From NCBI GenBank assembly GCA_039798265.1, contig JBDKGH010000093.1:1-25673 (forward strand): DNA of 25,673 bases, in the 5' to 3' direction. Below are positions 16,626 through 25,330 of this stretch, piece after piece. Within the stretch, counting starts at the first letter, position 1. Every line of letters starts with the position of its first letter. The position numbers and the translations under genes were made by a program. The notes under the pieces are model-generated. The model made no database searches. It was given only the letters and a program-made list of their open reading frames with translations, and was not told the DNA's origin. The DNA comes from JBDKGH01 sp039798265 (GTDB lineage: Bacteria > Bacteroidota > Bacteroidia > Flavobacteriales_D > Sanyastnellaceae).

Positions 16626-16652
16626 TAAACGAAACCATTTAACAAACCAGAA

Positions 16653-16919
16653 ATGAACAAAATGTCGATGTTAGATGAGGTTCTTCGTTTTTTGAAGAAA
16701 AATCCAGATAGCTTTATTCTTCTCGATGTGTTTTGTGAAAATAGGTGGGGTTATAATCCCACACTTTTGGAAGAATTGAAAGGCGAGTTGCTCGCTATGG
16801 ATCTGATTGAGGTAAGCGCCACGAATGCATTTTGTATAAAGATCACCGAAAAGGGATATTATTTCCCAGGCTTTGCTCCAAAAAAGAAAAAGGAGAGTTG
16901 GATATCGCGCTTCTTTTAA
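16653..16919 (+). CDS. Small protein, possibly winged-helix DNA-binding
   Basis: The 88-residue product is not a family I can name. It predicts as helix (LDEVLRFLKKN), a loop, helix (LLEELKGELLAMDLIEV), then a strand-turn-strand with ITEKGYYF, which is the order and wing-like ending of small winged-helix proteins. The C-terminus is basic (KKKKESWISRFF). A role as transcriptional regulator is inferred only. ATG at 16653 is taken as start; ATG codons at residues 4 and 6 are alternatives. It stands alone on the + strand, between the structured non-coding region and a terminator, convergent with rpoC. Confidence 0.65.
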   Translation: MNKMSMLDEVLRFLKKNPDSFILLDVFCENRWGYNPTLLEELKGELLAMDLIEVSATNAFCIKITEKGYYFPGFAPKKKKESWISRFF

Positions 16920-16930
16920 AAATAAAGACT

Positions 16931-16965
16931 AAAAAAAAACGCTCTGAATTTCAGAGCGTTTTTTT
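16931..16965. terminator. Bidirectional terminator between the small gene and rpoC
   Basis: CGCTCTGA (16940-16947) pairs with TCAGAGCG (16951-16958) around a 3-nt loop, flanked by nine A's on the left and seven T's on the right. Both strands show hairpin plus U tract, so it can end the + gene and rpoC (-). Confidence 0.92.
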
Positions 16966-16983
16966 ATGCTTATGTTTTTCGAA

Positions 16984-19900
16984 TTATTCAGCAATTACTG
17001 AACGTTCGCTGCTTTTGCGAGCTTGTAATGCAACCAATTCTTCGCTGTTGCCAACAATCATAGATTGGAAGCGACGTACACCTGTACCAGCTGGAATGTG
17101 GTGACCTACAATTACGTTTTCTTTCAATCCGATCAAGTAGTCAGTTTTACCTTGTACGGCAGCTTCGTTCAATACTTTGGTCGTTTCTTGGAACGATGCA
17201 GCTGAAATCCAAGAGTCAGTTTGCAATGACGCACGAGTGATACCTTGAAGCATTGGACGTGCGGTTGCAGGAATAGCCTGACGAGCTTCGATTTCTTTTT
17301 TGTCCTTACGTTTCAACTGAGAGTTCTCATCACGTAAAGCGCGTACACTGATAATTTGACCTACTTTATAACGGTCTGAATCTCCATGATCGGTGATCAC
17401 CATTTTGTCGAACAACAGGTCGTTTTCTTCCACGAACTCTGCTTTATCGGCATTGGTTCCTTCCAAGAAGCGAGTGTCACCAGCATCAAGGATTTCAACT
17501 TTACGCATCATTTGACGTACAATTACCTCAAAGTGCTTATCGTTGATTTTCACCCCTTGAAGGCGGTAAACTTCTTGAATTTCGTTTACCAAGTATTCTT
17601 GAACCGCAGTTGGACCTTGAATATCGAGGATGTCGCCTGGAGAAATAGCTCCGTCTGAAAGCTGCATACCTGCACGAACGAAGTCACCATCTTGTACAAG
17701 AATGTGCTTAGAAAGTGGAATGAGGTATTTTTTCTCTTCACCGGTACGTGATTTAACAGAAACCTCACGGTTACCACGTTTAATCTTACCGTATTCTACA
17801 ATACCGTCGATCTCCGCAACTACTGCTGGGTTCGATGGGTTACGAGCTTCAAACAATTCCGTTACACGTGGAAGACCACCGGTGATGTCACCACCACGAC
17901 CGGCCTGACGTGGAATCTTAGCCAAGATGATACCTTTACCTATGCGTTGACCGTTTTCAACGTTCAAGTGAGCGCCCACTGGGAGTGAGTACACTTTTAC
18001 CACTTCTTTGTTTCGAACGATTTCGATAGATGGGTTTTTCTTCTTGTCTTTTGTTTCAATGATGATCTTTTCAGAGAAACCGGTTTGTTCATCGACTTCT
18101 GTTTTGAAGGTAATGCCTTCTTCTACAGCGTCGAATTGAATAGTACCTTCTTCCTCAGTGATGATCACACTGTTGAATGGGTCGAATTCGCAAAGGATAT
18201 CGCCTTTTTTCACCGATTGTCCGATCTTAACAGAAAGGGTAGAACCGTATGGAAGGTTAACCGTTGCTAATGTAACACCTGTTTTATCGTCGTTGATCTT
18301 CACTTCTGAAGAACGAGATACTACAATTGTTTTCAATTCGCCATTGTCTGACATACGATCTACTGTACGTAGCTCGTCGATTTCGACAGTACCAGAGTAT
18401 TTTGCACGAAGATCTGAGTCGATCGCGCTAGCTGACGACGCACCACCCGTGTGGAAGGTACGAAGGGTCAACTGTGTACCAGGTTCACCGATTGATTGAG
18501 CGGCGATAACACCCACAGCCAATCCTTTTTGAACCAAGCGAGCGGTAGCAAGGTCGCGACCGTAACACTTCGCACAACATCCGCGCTTGCTTTCGCAAGT
18601 CAATACAGAACGGATTTCAACTTCTTCGATGCCAGCTTCTTCAATAAGTTTAGCAATATCTTCATTGATCTCTTGGCCACCTTCTGCGATGATTTCGCCC
18701 GTTTCTGGGTTCGATACATCGTGAACAGTTACACGACCTAAGATGCGCTCACGTAATGTTTCAACGATCTCATCGCTTTTCTTCAAGGCAGAAGCTACGA
18801 TACCGCGAAGAGTACCACAGTCTTCTTCATTGATGATAACGTCTTGAGCAACGTCAACCAAACGACGGGTAAGGTAACCCGCATCGGCTGTTTTCAAGGC
18901 CGTATCGGCAAGACCTTTACGAGCACCGTGGGTAGAGATGAAGTACTCCAAAATCGACAATCCTTCTTTAAAGTTTGCCAAGATTGGGTTTTCAATCATG
19001 TCTTGTCCACCTGCTGCAGCGTTTTTCTGTGGTTTCGCCATCAATCCACGCATACCGGCCAACTGACGAATCTGCTCTTTAGAACCACGCGCTCCACTAT
19101 CAAACATCATGTAGATAGAGTTGAAGCCTTGTTGGTCGCTCTTCAAGCGATCCATCAAGATGTTGGTCAAACGAGAGTTGGTGTTCGTCCAAATGTCGAT
19201 TACCTGGTTGTAACGCTCGTTATTGGTGATAAGACCCATGTTATAGTTATCGAATACTTCGTTAACTTTTTGAGTTGCTTCACCTACCAATTTCTCTTTT
19301 TCAGCTGGGATAACTACGTCAGTCAATTTGAATGACAAGCCTCCACGGAACGCCCAAGAGTATCCGAGGTCTTTCATATCATCGAGGAATTTCGCAGTGC
19401 GAGCAATTCCTACAACTTTCAAGATATCACCAATGATATCGCGAAGAGCTTTTTTCGTCAACACTTGGTTGATGAAGCCTACTTCGTGAGGTACTACTTC
19501 GTTGAAAAGTACGCGACCAGTGGTGGTTTCAATGATGCTTGCGTTGCCGTTAACATCCGTCCAACGAACTTTGATATGCGCATGCAGATCCAATTGTCCT
19601 TCGTTAAACGCGATGATTACTTCTTGTGGAGAGTAGAAGGTACCATTTTCACCACGACATGGGTTTTCAGGAATTCCCTTACGACCTTTAGTGATGTAAT
19701 ATAGACCAAGTACCATGTCCTGAGAAGGTACGGTAATCGGAGCACCGTTAGCGGGGTTCAAAATGTTGTGAGAAGCCAACATCAACATTTGGGCTTCCAA
19801 AATTGCAGCATGTCCTAGTGGAACGTGAACCGCCATTTGGTCACCGTCAAAGTCGGCGTTGAATGCAGTACACACCAATGGGTGAAGCTGAATCGCTTTA

Positions 19901-21285
19901 CCTTCAATCAATTTTGGTTGGAAGGCCTGAATACCCAATCGGTGAAGGGTAGGAGCACGGTTGAGAAGAACAGGGTGTCCTTTCAATACGTTTTCCAAAA
20001 TATCCCAAACTACCGCTTCTTTTTTATCTACGATTTTCTTTGCAGACTTCACTGTTTTCACGATACCTCTTTCAATCATCTTACGGATGATGAATGGCTT
20101 GAAAAGTTCTGCGGCCATATCTTTTGGAAGACCACATTCGTGAAGTTTTAATTCTGGACCTACAACAATTACCGAACGAGCAGAGTAGTCAACACGTTTA
20201 CCCAACAAGTTTTGACGGAAACGACCTTGCTTACCTTTCAATGAATCTGAAAGAGATTTCAACGGACGATTGCTTTCCGTCTTCACTGCTGAAGATTTGC
20301 GGCTATTGTCGAACAATGAATCTACCGCTTCTTGAAGCATACGCTTCTCGTTACGTAAGATTACATCTGGAGCTTTGATCTCAACCAAACGCTTCAAACG
20401 GTTGTTACGAATGATAACGCGACGGTACAAGTCATTCAAATCCGATGTTGCAAATCGACCACCATCTAGTGGAACGAGTGGGCGCAATTCGGGAGGAATA
20501 ACTGGAACAACGCGAGTGATCATCCATTCTGGACGGTTTTCTACGCGGGTATTTGCATCACGGAAAGCTTCTACAACTTGAAGGCGTTTCAAAGCTTCGT
20601 TTTTACGTTGCTGTGATGTTTCAGTGTTGGCTTTGTGACGAAGTTCGTATGATAGCTCATCGAGGTTTACACGAGCAAGAAGATCGTGCAACGCTTCAGC
20701 ACCCATTTTCGCGAGGAATTTATTCGGATCGCGATCATCGAGGTATTGGTTTTCTTTTGGAAGTTTTTCCAAAATATCCAAGTACTCTTCTTCGGTCAGG
20801 AAGTCGAATGCGTGAAGAGCAATGCCTTCTGCGTTGGTAGCAGGACCGGCATTGATAACTACATAACGCTCGTAATAAATAATTTGATCCAACTTCTTCG
20901 TTGGAAGACCCAACAAGTATCCAATCTTGTTAGGTAGTGAGCGGAAGTACCAGATATGAGCAACTGGAACAGTAAGGGTAATGTGTCCCATACGTTCGCG
21001 GCGTACTTTTTTCTCTGTTACTTCAACACCACAACGGTCACAAACGATACCCTTATAACGGATACGCTTATACTTACCGCAGTGACATTCGTAGTCCTTA
21101 ACTGGACCAAAAATGCGCTCGCAGAAAAGACCATCACGCTCCGGCTTATAAGTACGGTAGTTGATGGTTTCTGGCTTTAATACTTCGCCGTGTGAACGCT
21201 CCAAAATGTCTTCAGGAGACGCCAGGCTAATGGTTATAGAACGAAAGTCGCTGTTCGGACGGCTTACTTTTTTAGCTTGAAGCAT
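16984..21285 (-). CDS. rpoC: DNA-directed RNA polymerase subunit beta'
   Basis: RpoC carries the catalytic magnesium of RNA polymerase and the DNA clamp. The 1433-residue product is the usual size for Bacteroidota. The N-terminal zinc site has C67, C69, C82 and C85. The lid/rudder region (SLKGKQGRFRQNLLGKRVDYSARSVI) lies near 345-375. The catalytic motif NADFDGDQM is at 476-484 with Asp478, Asp480 and Asp482. Later come the second zinc cluster (CESKRGCCAKC) and the trigger-loop/bridge region (GEPGTQLTLRTFHTGG). It starts with ATG at 21285, 81 nt after rpoB, and is in the same transcript. It ends before a bidirectional terminator at 16931-16965, so it seems to be the last gene of the rplL-rpoB-rpoC unit here. 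Confidence 0.98.
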   Translation of the reverse strand: MLQAKKVSRPNSDFRSITISLASPEDILERSHGEVLKPETINYRTYKPERDGLFCERIFGPVKDYECHCGKYKRIRYKGIVCDRCGVEVTEKKVRRERMGHITLTVPVAHIWYFRSLPNKIGYLLGLPTKKLDQIIYYERYVVINAGPATNAEGIALHAFDFLTEEEYLDILEKLPKENQYLDDRDPNKFLAKMGAEALHDLLARVNLDELSYELRHKANTETSQQRKNEALKRLQVVEAFRDANTRVENRPEWMITRVVPVIPPELRPLVPLDGGRFATSDLNDLYRRVIIRNNRLKRLVEIKAPDVILRNEKRMLQEAVDSLFDNSRKSSAVKTESNRPLKSLSDSLKGKQGRFRQNLLGKRVDYSARSVIVVGPELKLHECGLPKDMAAELFKPFIIRKMIERGIVKTVKSAKKIVDKKEAVVWDILENVLKGHPVLLNRAPTLHRLGIQAFQPKLIEGKAIQLHPLVCTAFNADFDGDQMAVHVPLGHAAILEAQMLMLASHNILNPANGAPITVPSQDMVLGLYYITKGRKGIPENPCRGENGTFYSPQEVIIAFNEGQLDLHAHIKVRWTDVNGNASIIETTTGRVLFNEVVPHEVGFINQVLTKKALRDIIGDILKVVGIARTAKFLDDMKDLGYSWAFRGGLSFKLTDVVIPAEKEKLVGEATQKVNEVFDNYNMGLITNNERYNQVIDIWTNTNSRLTNILMDRLKSDQQGFNSIYMMFDSGARGSKEQIRQLAGMRGLMAKPQKNAAAGGQDMIENPILANFKEGLSILEYFISTHGARKGLADTALKTADAGYLTRRLVDVAQDVIINEEDCGTLRGIVASALKKSDEIVETLRERILGRVTVHDVSNPETGEIIAEGGQEINEDIAKLIEEAGIEEVEIRSVLTCESKRGCCAKCYGRDLATARLVQKGLAVGVIAAQSIGEPGTQLTLRTFHTGGASSASAIDSDLRAKYSGTVEIDELRTVDRMSDNGELKTIVVSRSSEVKINDDKTGVTLATVNLPYGSTLSVKIGQSVKKGDILCEFDPFNSVIITEEEGTIQFDAVEEGITFKTEVDEQTGFSEKIIIETKDKKKNPSIEIVRNKEVVKVYSLPVGAHLNVENGQRIGKGIILAKIPRQAGRGGDITGGLPRVTELFEARNPSNPAVVAEIDGIVEYGKIKRGNREVSVKSRTGEEKKYLIPLSKHILVQDGDFVRAGMQLSDGAISPGDILDIQGPTAVQEYLVNEIQEVYRLQGVKINDKHFEVIVRQMMRKVEILDAGDTRFLEGTNADKAEFVEENDLLFDKMVITDHGDSDRYKVGQIISVRALRDENSQLKRKDKKEIEARQAIPATARPMLQGITRASLQTDSWISAASFQETTKVLNEAAVQGKTDYLIGLKENVIVGHHIPAGTGVRRFQSMIVGNSEELVALQARKSSERSVIAE

Positions 21286-21334
21286 TTTTAATGTGAGGTG
21301 TATTGGGTATTTAACACGTTCGTTTCAGCAATAA

Positions 21335-21360
21335 TGGGGAAAGACCGAAGCCTTTCCCCA
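21335..21360 (-). ncRNA. rpoB-rpoC intergenic hairpin with C(UUCG)G tetraloop
   Basis: On the minus strand TGGGGAAAG, G, C, then the loop TTCG, then G, T, CTTTCCCCA form an 11-bp stem with one G-U pair. C(UUCG)G is among the most stable RNA tetraloops. It starts 6 nt after the rpoB stop codon and has no U tract, so mRNA processing, stabilisation or pausing is more likely than termination. It is a cis-element, not an independent RNA gene. Confidence 0.7.
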
Positions 21361-21366
21361 TCGATA

Positions 21367-24300
21367 TTAGTTTTGGTTGAGCGAGATATTCAAGCCCAAA
21401 CCACGCAATTCATGCAACAATACGTTGAAGGATTCTGGAATACCTGGTGTAGGCATGTTTTCACCTTTAACGATTGATTCGTATGTTTTCGCACGGCCAA
21501 TAACGTCGTCCGACTTAACGGTAAGAATTTCTTGGAGAATGTTTGATGCACCGAATGCTTCCAATGCCCAAACCTCCATCTCACCGAAACGTTGACCACC
21601 GAATTGTGCCTTACCACCCAACGGCTGTTGAGTAATAAGCGAGTATGGACCGATAGAACGTGCGTGCATTTTGTCGTCAACCATGTGGCTTAGTTTGATC
21701 ATGTAGATCACACCCACAGTAGCTGCTTGTTCAAAACGAACACCAGTACCACCGTCATACAAATGAGTCACACCAAATTGGCTTGTTCCAGCTTCTTCAG
21801 TTGCTTTTACGATGTCTTCCAAAGTAGCACCATCGAAAATCGGTGTAGCGAATTTGCGACCAGTTTGTAAACCAGCCCAACCCAATACCGTTTCGTAGAT
21901 CTGACCAAGGTTCATACGTGATGGTACCCCTAGTGGGTTCAACACGATGTCTACCGTTGATCCATCTGGCAAGAATGGCATATCTTCATCACGTACAATA
22001 CGTGCTACGATACCCTTGTTACCGTGACGACCCGCCATTTTATCACCCACTTTCAACTTACGTTTTTGAGCGATGTAAACTTTGGCCAATTTCACGATAC
22101 CTGCTGGTAGCTCATCTCCTACAGTCAATTGGAATTTCTTACGCTTGTAAGAACCCAAAAGCTCGTTATAACGAAGGTTGAAGTTGTGAACGCAACGCTT
22201 GATCATGGAGTTCATGTCAGCATCTTTGGTCCAAGCTTCGGTGTTGATTACACTGTAGTCCAATGTCATCAAAGACTTCGCGGTGAACTTAGTACCTTTC
22301 TTGATTTGCTCTTCTTTGAAGTAGTTGAATACACCTTGACAAGTGCTATCTTTAACAATAGCGATCAACTTGTCTACAAGAATGCGTTTCAAATCTTGAA
22401 CTTCTTTATCGTGCTCTTTATCTAAAGCTTCGATAATCGCTTTCTCGTTGGTTTTAACTGGCTTCTTATCTTTAATTGTGCGGCTGAAGAGCTTTTTGTC
22501 AATTACAACACCCGTTACTGCTGGTGGAACTTTCAATGAAGCATCTTTCACGTCGCCGGCTTTATCACCGAAGATTGCGCGAAGAAGTTTTTCTTCTGGA
22601 GTTGGGTCCGTTTCACCTTTAGGAGTGATTTTACCAATCAGAATATCACCTTCTTTCACTTCTGCGCCGATACGGATAATACCGTTTTCGTCGAGATCTT
22701 TCGTCGCTTCTTCACTTACGTTTGGAATATCAGAGGTCAACTCTTCAACACCGCGTTTTGTGTCGCGTACTTCAGTAGTAAATTCTTCGATGTGGATAGA
22801 GGTGAAAATATCTTCACGTGCAACACGCTCAGAAATCACGATAGCATCCTCGAAGTTATAACCTTTCCATGGCATGAAAGCTACTTTCAAGTTGCGGCCA
22901 AGCGCGAGCTCACCGCCACGAGTACCATAACCTTCTACCATTATTTGACCTTCCGTTACTTTATCGCCACGTTGAACGATAGGGCGGAGGTTAACACACA
23001 TACTTTGGTTGGTCTTACCAAACTTCTTGATGTTGTATGATTTTACTGGGCTATCGAAGCTCACCAATTCATCCTCATCGCTACGCTTGTAACGGATACG
23101 GATTTCGTTGGCATCCACAAATTCAACAACACCTTCGCCTTCTGCTGTAAGCAATACGCGAGAGTCTTTGGCAACACGGCCTTCCAAACCAGTACCTACG
23201 ATAGGAGCTTCAGGGCGCATCAAAGGCACAGCCTGACGCATCATGTTAGATCCCATCAACGCACGGTTCGCGTCATCGTGTTCCAAGAAAGGAATCAAAG
23301 AAGCCGCGATCGAAGCGATTTGGTTCGGAGCAACGTCCATTAAGTGAAGGTTGCTAGGGGCAATAACAGGGAAGTCACCTTCCAAGCGGGCTTTCACGGA
23401 ACCAGTGAGGAAGTTACCTTTCTCATCAATTTCCGCATTGGCCTGCGCAATTACTTTTGTATCCTCATCTTCAGCAGTGAGGTAAGTAACACCAAGGTTA
23501 TCCATTACAGCTTTACCGTTTTCTACTTTACGGTAAGGAGTTTCGATGAAACCGAGGCGGTTGATTTTTGCATATACGCACAAAGAAGAAATCAAACCGA
23601 TGTTTGGTCCTTCAGGAGTTTCGATGGTACACAAACGACCGTAGTGGGTGTAGTGTACGTCACGAACCTCGAAACCTGCGCGCTCACGAGAAAGACCACC
23701 AGGACCGAGTGCTGACATACGACGTTTGTGCGTCACTTCAGAAAGCGGGTTGGTTTGGTCCATGAACTGTGACAACTGGTTTGTTCCGAAGAACGAGTTG
23801 ATCACAGAGCTCAACGTTTTAGCGTTGATCAAGTCGATAGGAGTGAAGACTTCGTTGTCACGCACGTTCATACGTTCGCGGATGGTACGAGCCATACGGG
23901 CAAGACCTACTGCGAATTGGTTGTACAATTGTTCACCAACTGTACGTACACGACGGTTTGACAAGTGGTCGATATCATCCACATCTGCTTTCGAGTTTAC
24001 CAACTCGATGAGGTAGCGAATGATGCTGATGATATCCTCTTTGGTGAGGGTACGTTGCTCTGGATTGATATTCAATCCGAGTTTACGGTTGATACGGAAA
24101 CGACCAACTTCACCTAAGTCATAACGTTGCTCAGAGAAGAAGAGTTTGTCGATTACGCTGCGAGCCGTTTCCAAATCTGGTGGTTCTGCGTTACGCAATT
24201 GACGGTAGATGTATTCTACCGCTTCTTTTTCTGAGTTTGAGGTATCTTTTTGAAGGGTATTGTGGATGATGGTGAAATCGGCAGAATTCGATTCTTCTTT

Positions 24301-25191
24301 GTGAAGAATAATGAATTTCGCACCGCTATCCACGATAAGATCAATGTGGTGATCTTCGAGAACAGTTTCACGATCAAGTAACACTTCATTACGTTCGATA
24401 GAAACTACTTCACCGGTATCTTCATCTACGAAGTCCTCGATCCATGTTTTCAAAACACGTGCAGCAAGGCGGCGGTTAAGCACTTTTTTCAAACCGCTTT
24501 TTGAAACTTTCACTTCCTCAGCGAGGTTGAAGATTTCGAGGATTTGGCGGTCGCTTTCGTATCCGATAGCGCGGAGTAGGGTAGTAACCGGAAGTTTTTT
24601 CTTACGGTCGATGTACGCGTACATTACGTTATTGATATCGGTTGCGAATTCGATCCACGAACCTTTAAACGGAATGATACGAGCACTATAAAGTTTAGTA
24701 CCGTTGGCGTGGCGGCTTTGACCGAAGAACACACCGGGTGAGCGGTGGAGCTGCGATACAATAACACGTTCAGCACCATTGATCACGAATGAACCTTGTG
24801 GGGTCATGTATGGGATAGTTCCCAAATACACGTCCTGCACGATGGTTTCAAAATCTTCGTGTTCTGGGTCGGTACAGTACAGTTTCAATTTGGCCTTTAA
24901 GGGGACACTGTATGTCAATCCACGCTCGATACACTCGTCGATGGTATAGCGGGGGGGATCAATGAAGTAGTCAAGGAATTCGAGAACGAATTGGTTTCGA
25001 GTATCCGTGATTGGGAAGTTTTCGGCGAATACCTTGAAGAGACCTTCATTTTGGCGGTTCTCTGGGTTGGTTTCCAATTGGAAGAATTCCTTAAAGGATT
25101 TCAATTGGATTTCCAGGAAGTCCGGGTAATCGTAGAAACTTTTGGTGGAAGAGAAATTATGTCTCTCGTCCGTTTTTTTCAGCGTTGCCAA
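21367..25191 (-). CDS. rpoB: DNA-directed RNA polymerase subunit beta
   Basis: RpoB forms, with beta', the active-site cleft of RNA polymerase and is the rifampicin target. The product has 1274 residues. The rifampicin region FFGTNQLSQFMDQTN...THKRRMSALGPGG includes D478, H488 and S493, the equivalents of E. coli D516, H526 and S531, all in the sensitive form. GDKMAGRHGNKG and the C-terminal LGGKAQFGGQRFGEMEVWALEAFGA motifs are intact. The start appears to be TTG at 25191: an in-frame stop lies at 25213-25215, no ATG occurs between, and the next Met is ~129 residues inside. The N-terminus (TERxNF-like, YPDFLEIQLKSF) fits homologues at this start. rplL lies upstream, with a terminator-like hairpin in the 139-nt gap. 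Confidence 0.97.
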   Translation of the reverse strand: MATLKKTDERHNFSSTKSFYDYPDFLEIQLKSFKEFFQLETNPENRQNEGLFKVFAENFPITDTRNQFVLEFLDYFIDPPRYTIDECIERGLTYSVPLKAKLKLYCTDPEHEDFETIVQDVYLGTIPYMTPQGSFVINGAERVIVSQLHRSPGVFFGQSRHANGTKLYSARIIPFKGSWIEFATDINNVMYAYIDRKKKLPVTTLLRAIGYESDRQILEIFNLAEEVKVSKSGLKKVLNRRLAARVLKTWIEDFVDEDTGEVVSIERNEVLLDRETVLEDHHIDLIVDSGAKFIILHKEESNSADFTIIHNTLQKDTSNSEKEAVEYIYRQLRNAEPPDLETARSVIDKLFFSEQRYDLGEVGRFRINRKLGLNINPEQRTLTKEDIISIIRYLIELVNSKADVDDIDHLSNRRVRTVGEQLYNQFAVGLARMARTIRERMNVRDNEVFTPIDLINAKTLSSVINSFFGTNQLSQFMDQTNPLSEVTHKRRMSALGPGGLSRERAGFEVRDVHYTHYGRLCTIETPEGPNIGLISSLCVYAKINRLGFIETPYRKVENGKAVMDNLGVTYLTAEDEDTKVIAQANAEIDEKGNFLTGSVKARLEGDFPVIAPSNLHLMDVAPNQIASIAASLIPFLEHDDANRALMGSNMMRQAVPLMRPEAPIVGTGLEGRVAKDSRVLLTAEGEGVVEFVDANEIRIRYKRSDEDELVSFDSPVKSYNIKKFGKTNQSMCVNLRPIVQRGDKVTEGQIMVEGYGTRGGELALGRNLKVAFMPWKGYNFEDAIVISERVAREDIFTSIHIEEFTTEVRDTKRGVEELTSDIPNVSEEATKDLDENGIIRIGAEVKEGDILIGKITPKGETDPTPEEKLLRAIFGDKAGDVKDASLKVPPAVTGVVIDKKLFSRTIKDKKPVKTNEKAIIEALDKEHDKEVQDLKRILVDKLIAIVKDSTCQGVFNYFKEEQIKKGTKFTAKSLMTLDYSVINTEAWTKDADMNSMIKRCVHNFNLRYNELLGSYKRKKFQLTVGDELPAGIVKLAKVYIAQKRKLKVGDKMAGRHGNKGIVARIVRDEDMPFLPDGSTVDIVLNPLGVPSRMNLGQIYETVLGWAGLQTGRKFATPIFDGATLEDIVKATEEAGTSQFGVTHLYDGGTGVRFEQAATVGVIYMIKLSHMVDDKMHARSIGPYSLITQQPLGGKAQFGGQRFGEMEVWALEAFGASNILQEILTVKSDDVIGRAKTYESIVKGENMPTPGIPESFNVLLHELRGLGLNISLNQN

Positions 25192-25266
25192 GGCCTGATT
25201 GGTTTTATATGGTTATCAAAATGGGAAGACCAATATAGGTTACTTCCTTCAAAAACTATAAACACG

Positions 25267-25310
25267 AAAAAACAGATTAAGGCCTATGCCGTAGGCAAGG
25301 CCTTAATCTG
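25267..25310 (-). terminator. Intrinsic terminator/attenuator between rplL and rpoB
   Basis: CAGATTAAGGCCT (25273-25285) and AGGCCTTAATCTG (25298-25310) pair perfectly over 13 bp. Inside, TGCC (25287-25290) pairs with GGCA (25294-25297) around GTA, with one bulged A. On the minus strand six T's (25272-25267) follow. It begins about 20 nt after the rplL stop and ends about 75 nt before rpoB. Confidence 0.88.
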
Positions 25311-25330
25311 ATTATAAATGAGTTGTGATA

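Larger units (their letters stand above)
16202..16652. other. 451-bp non-coding divergent region with hairpins
   Basis: No gene of normal size fits here. It lies between the divergent serine hydrolase (-) and 88-residue (+) genes, so it should hold promoters for both. It contains an inverted repeat at 16280-16306, a strong hairpin at 16366-16397 that overlaps a 14-codon reading frame, a second hairpin at 16431-16450, three TTGCAwT copies, and a candidate promoter at 16618-16625. The rest is AT-rich with poly-T/A runs. Confidence 0.6.

Noticed and set aside
18844..19335. 163-codon + strand frame inside rpoC, and similar frames across rpoB/rpoC (e.g. 22448-22861)
   Set aside because: All are antisense to secure polymerase genes and show no domain; their openness follows from the codon bias of rpoB and rpoC.
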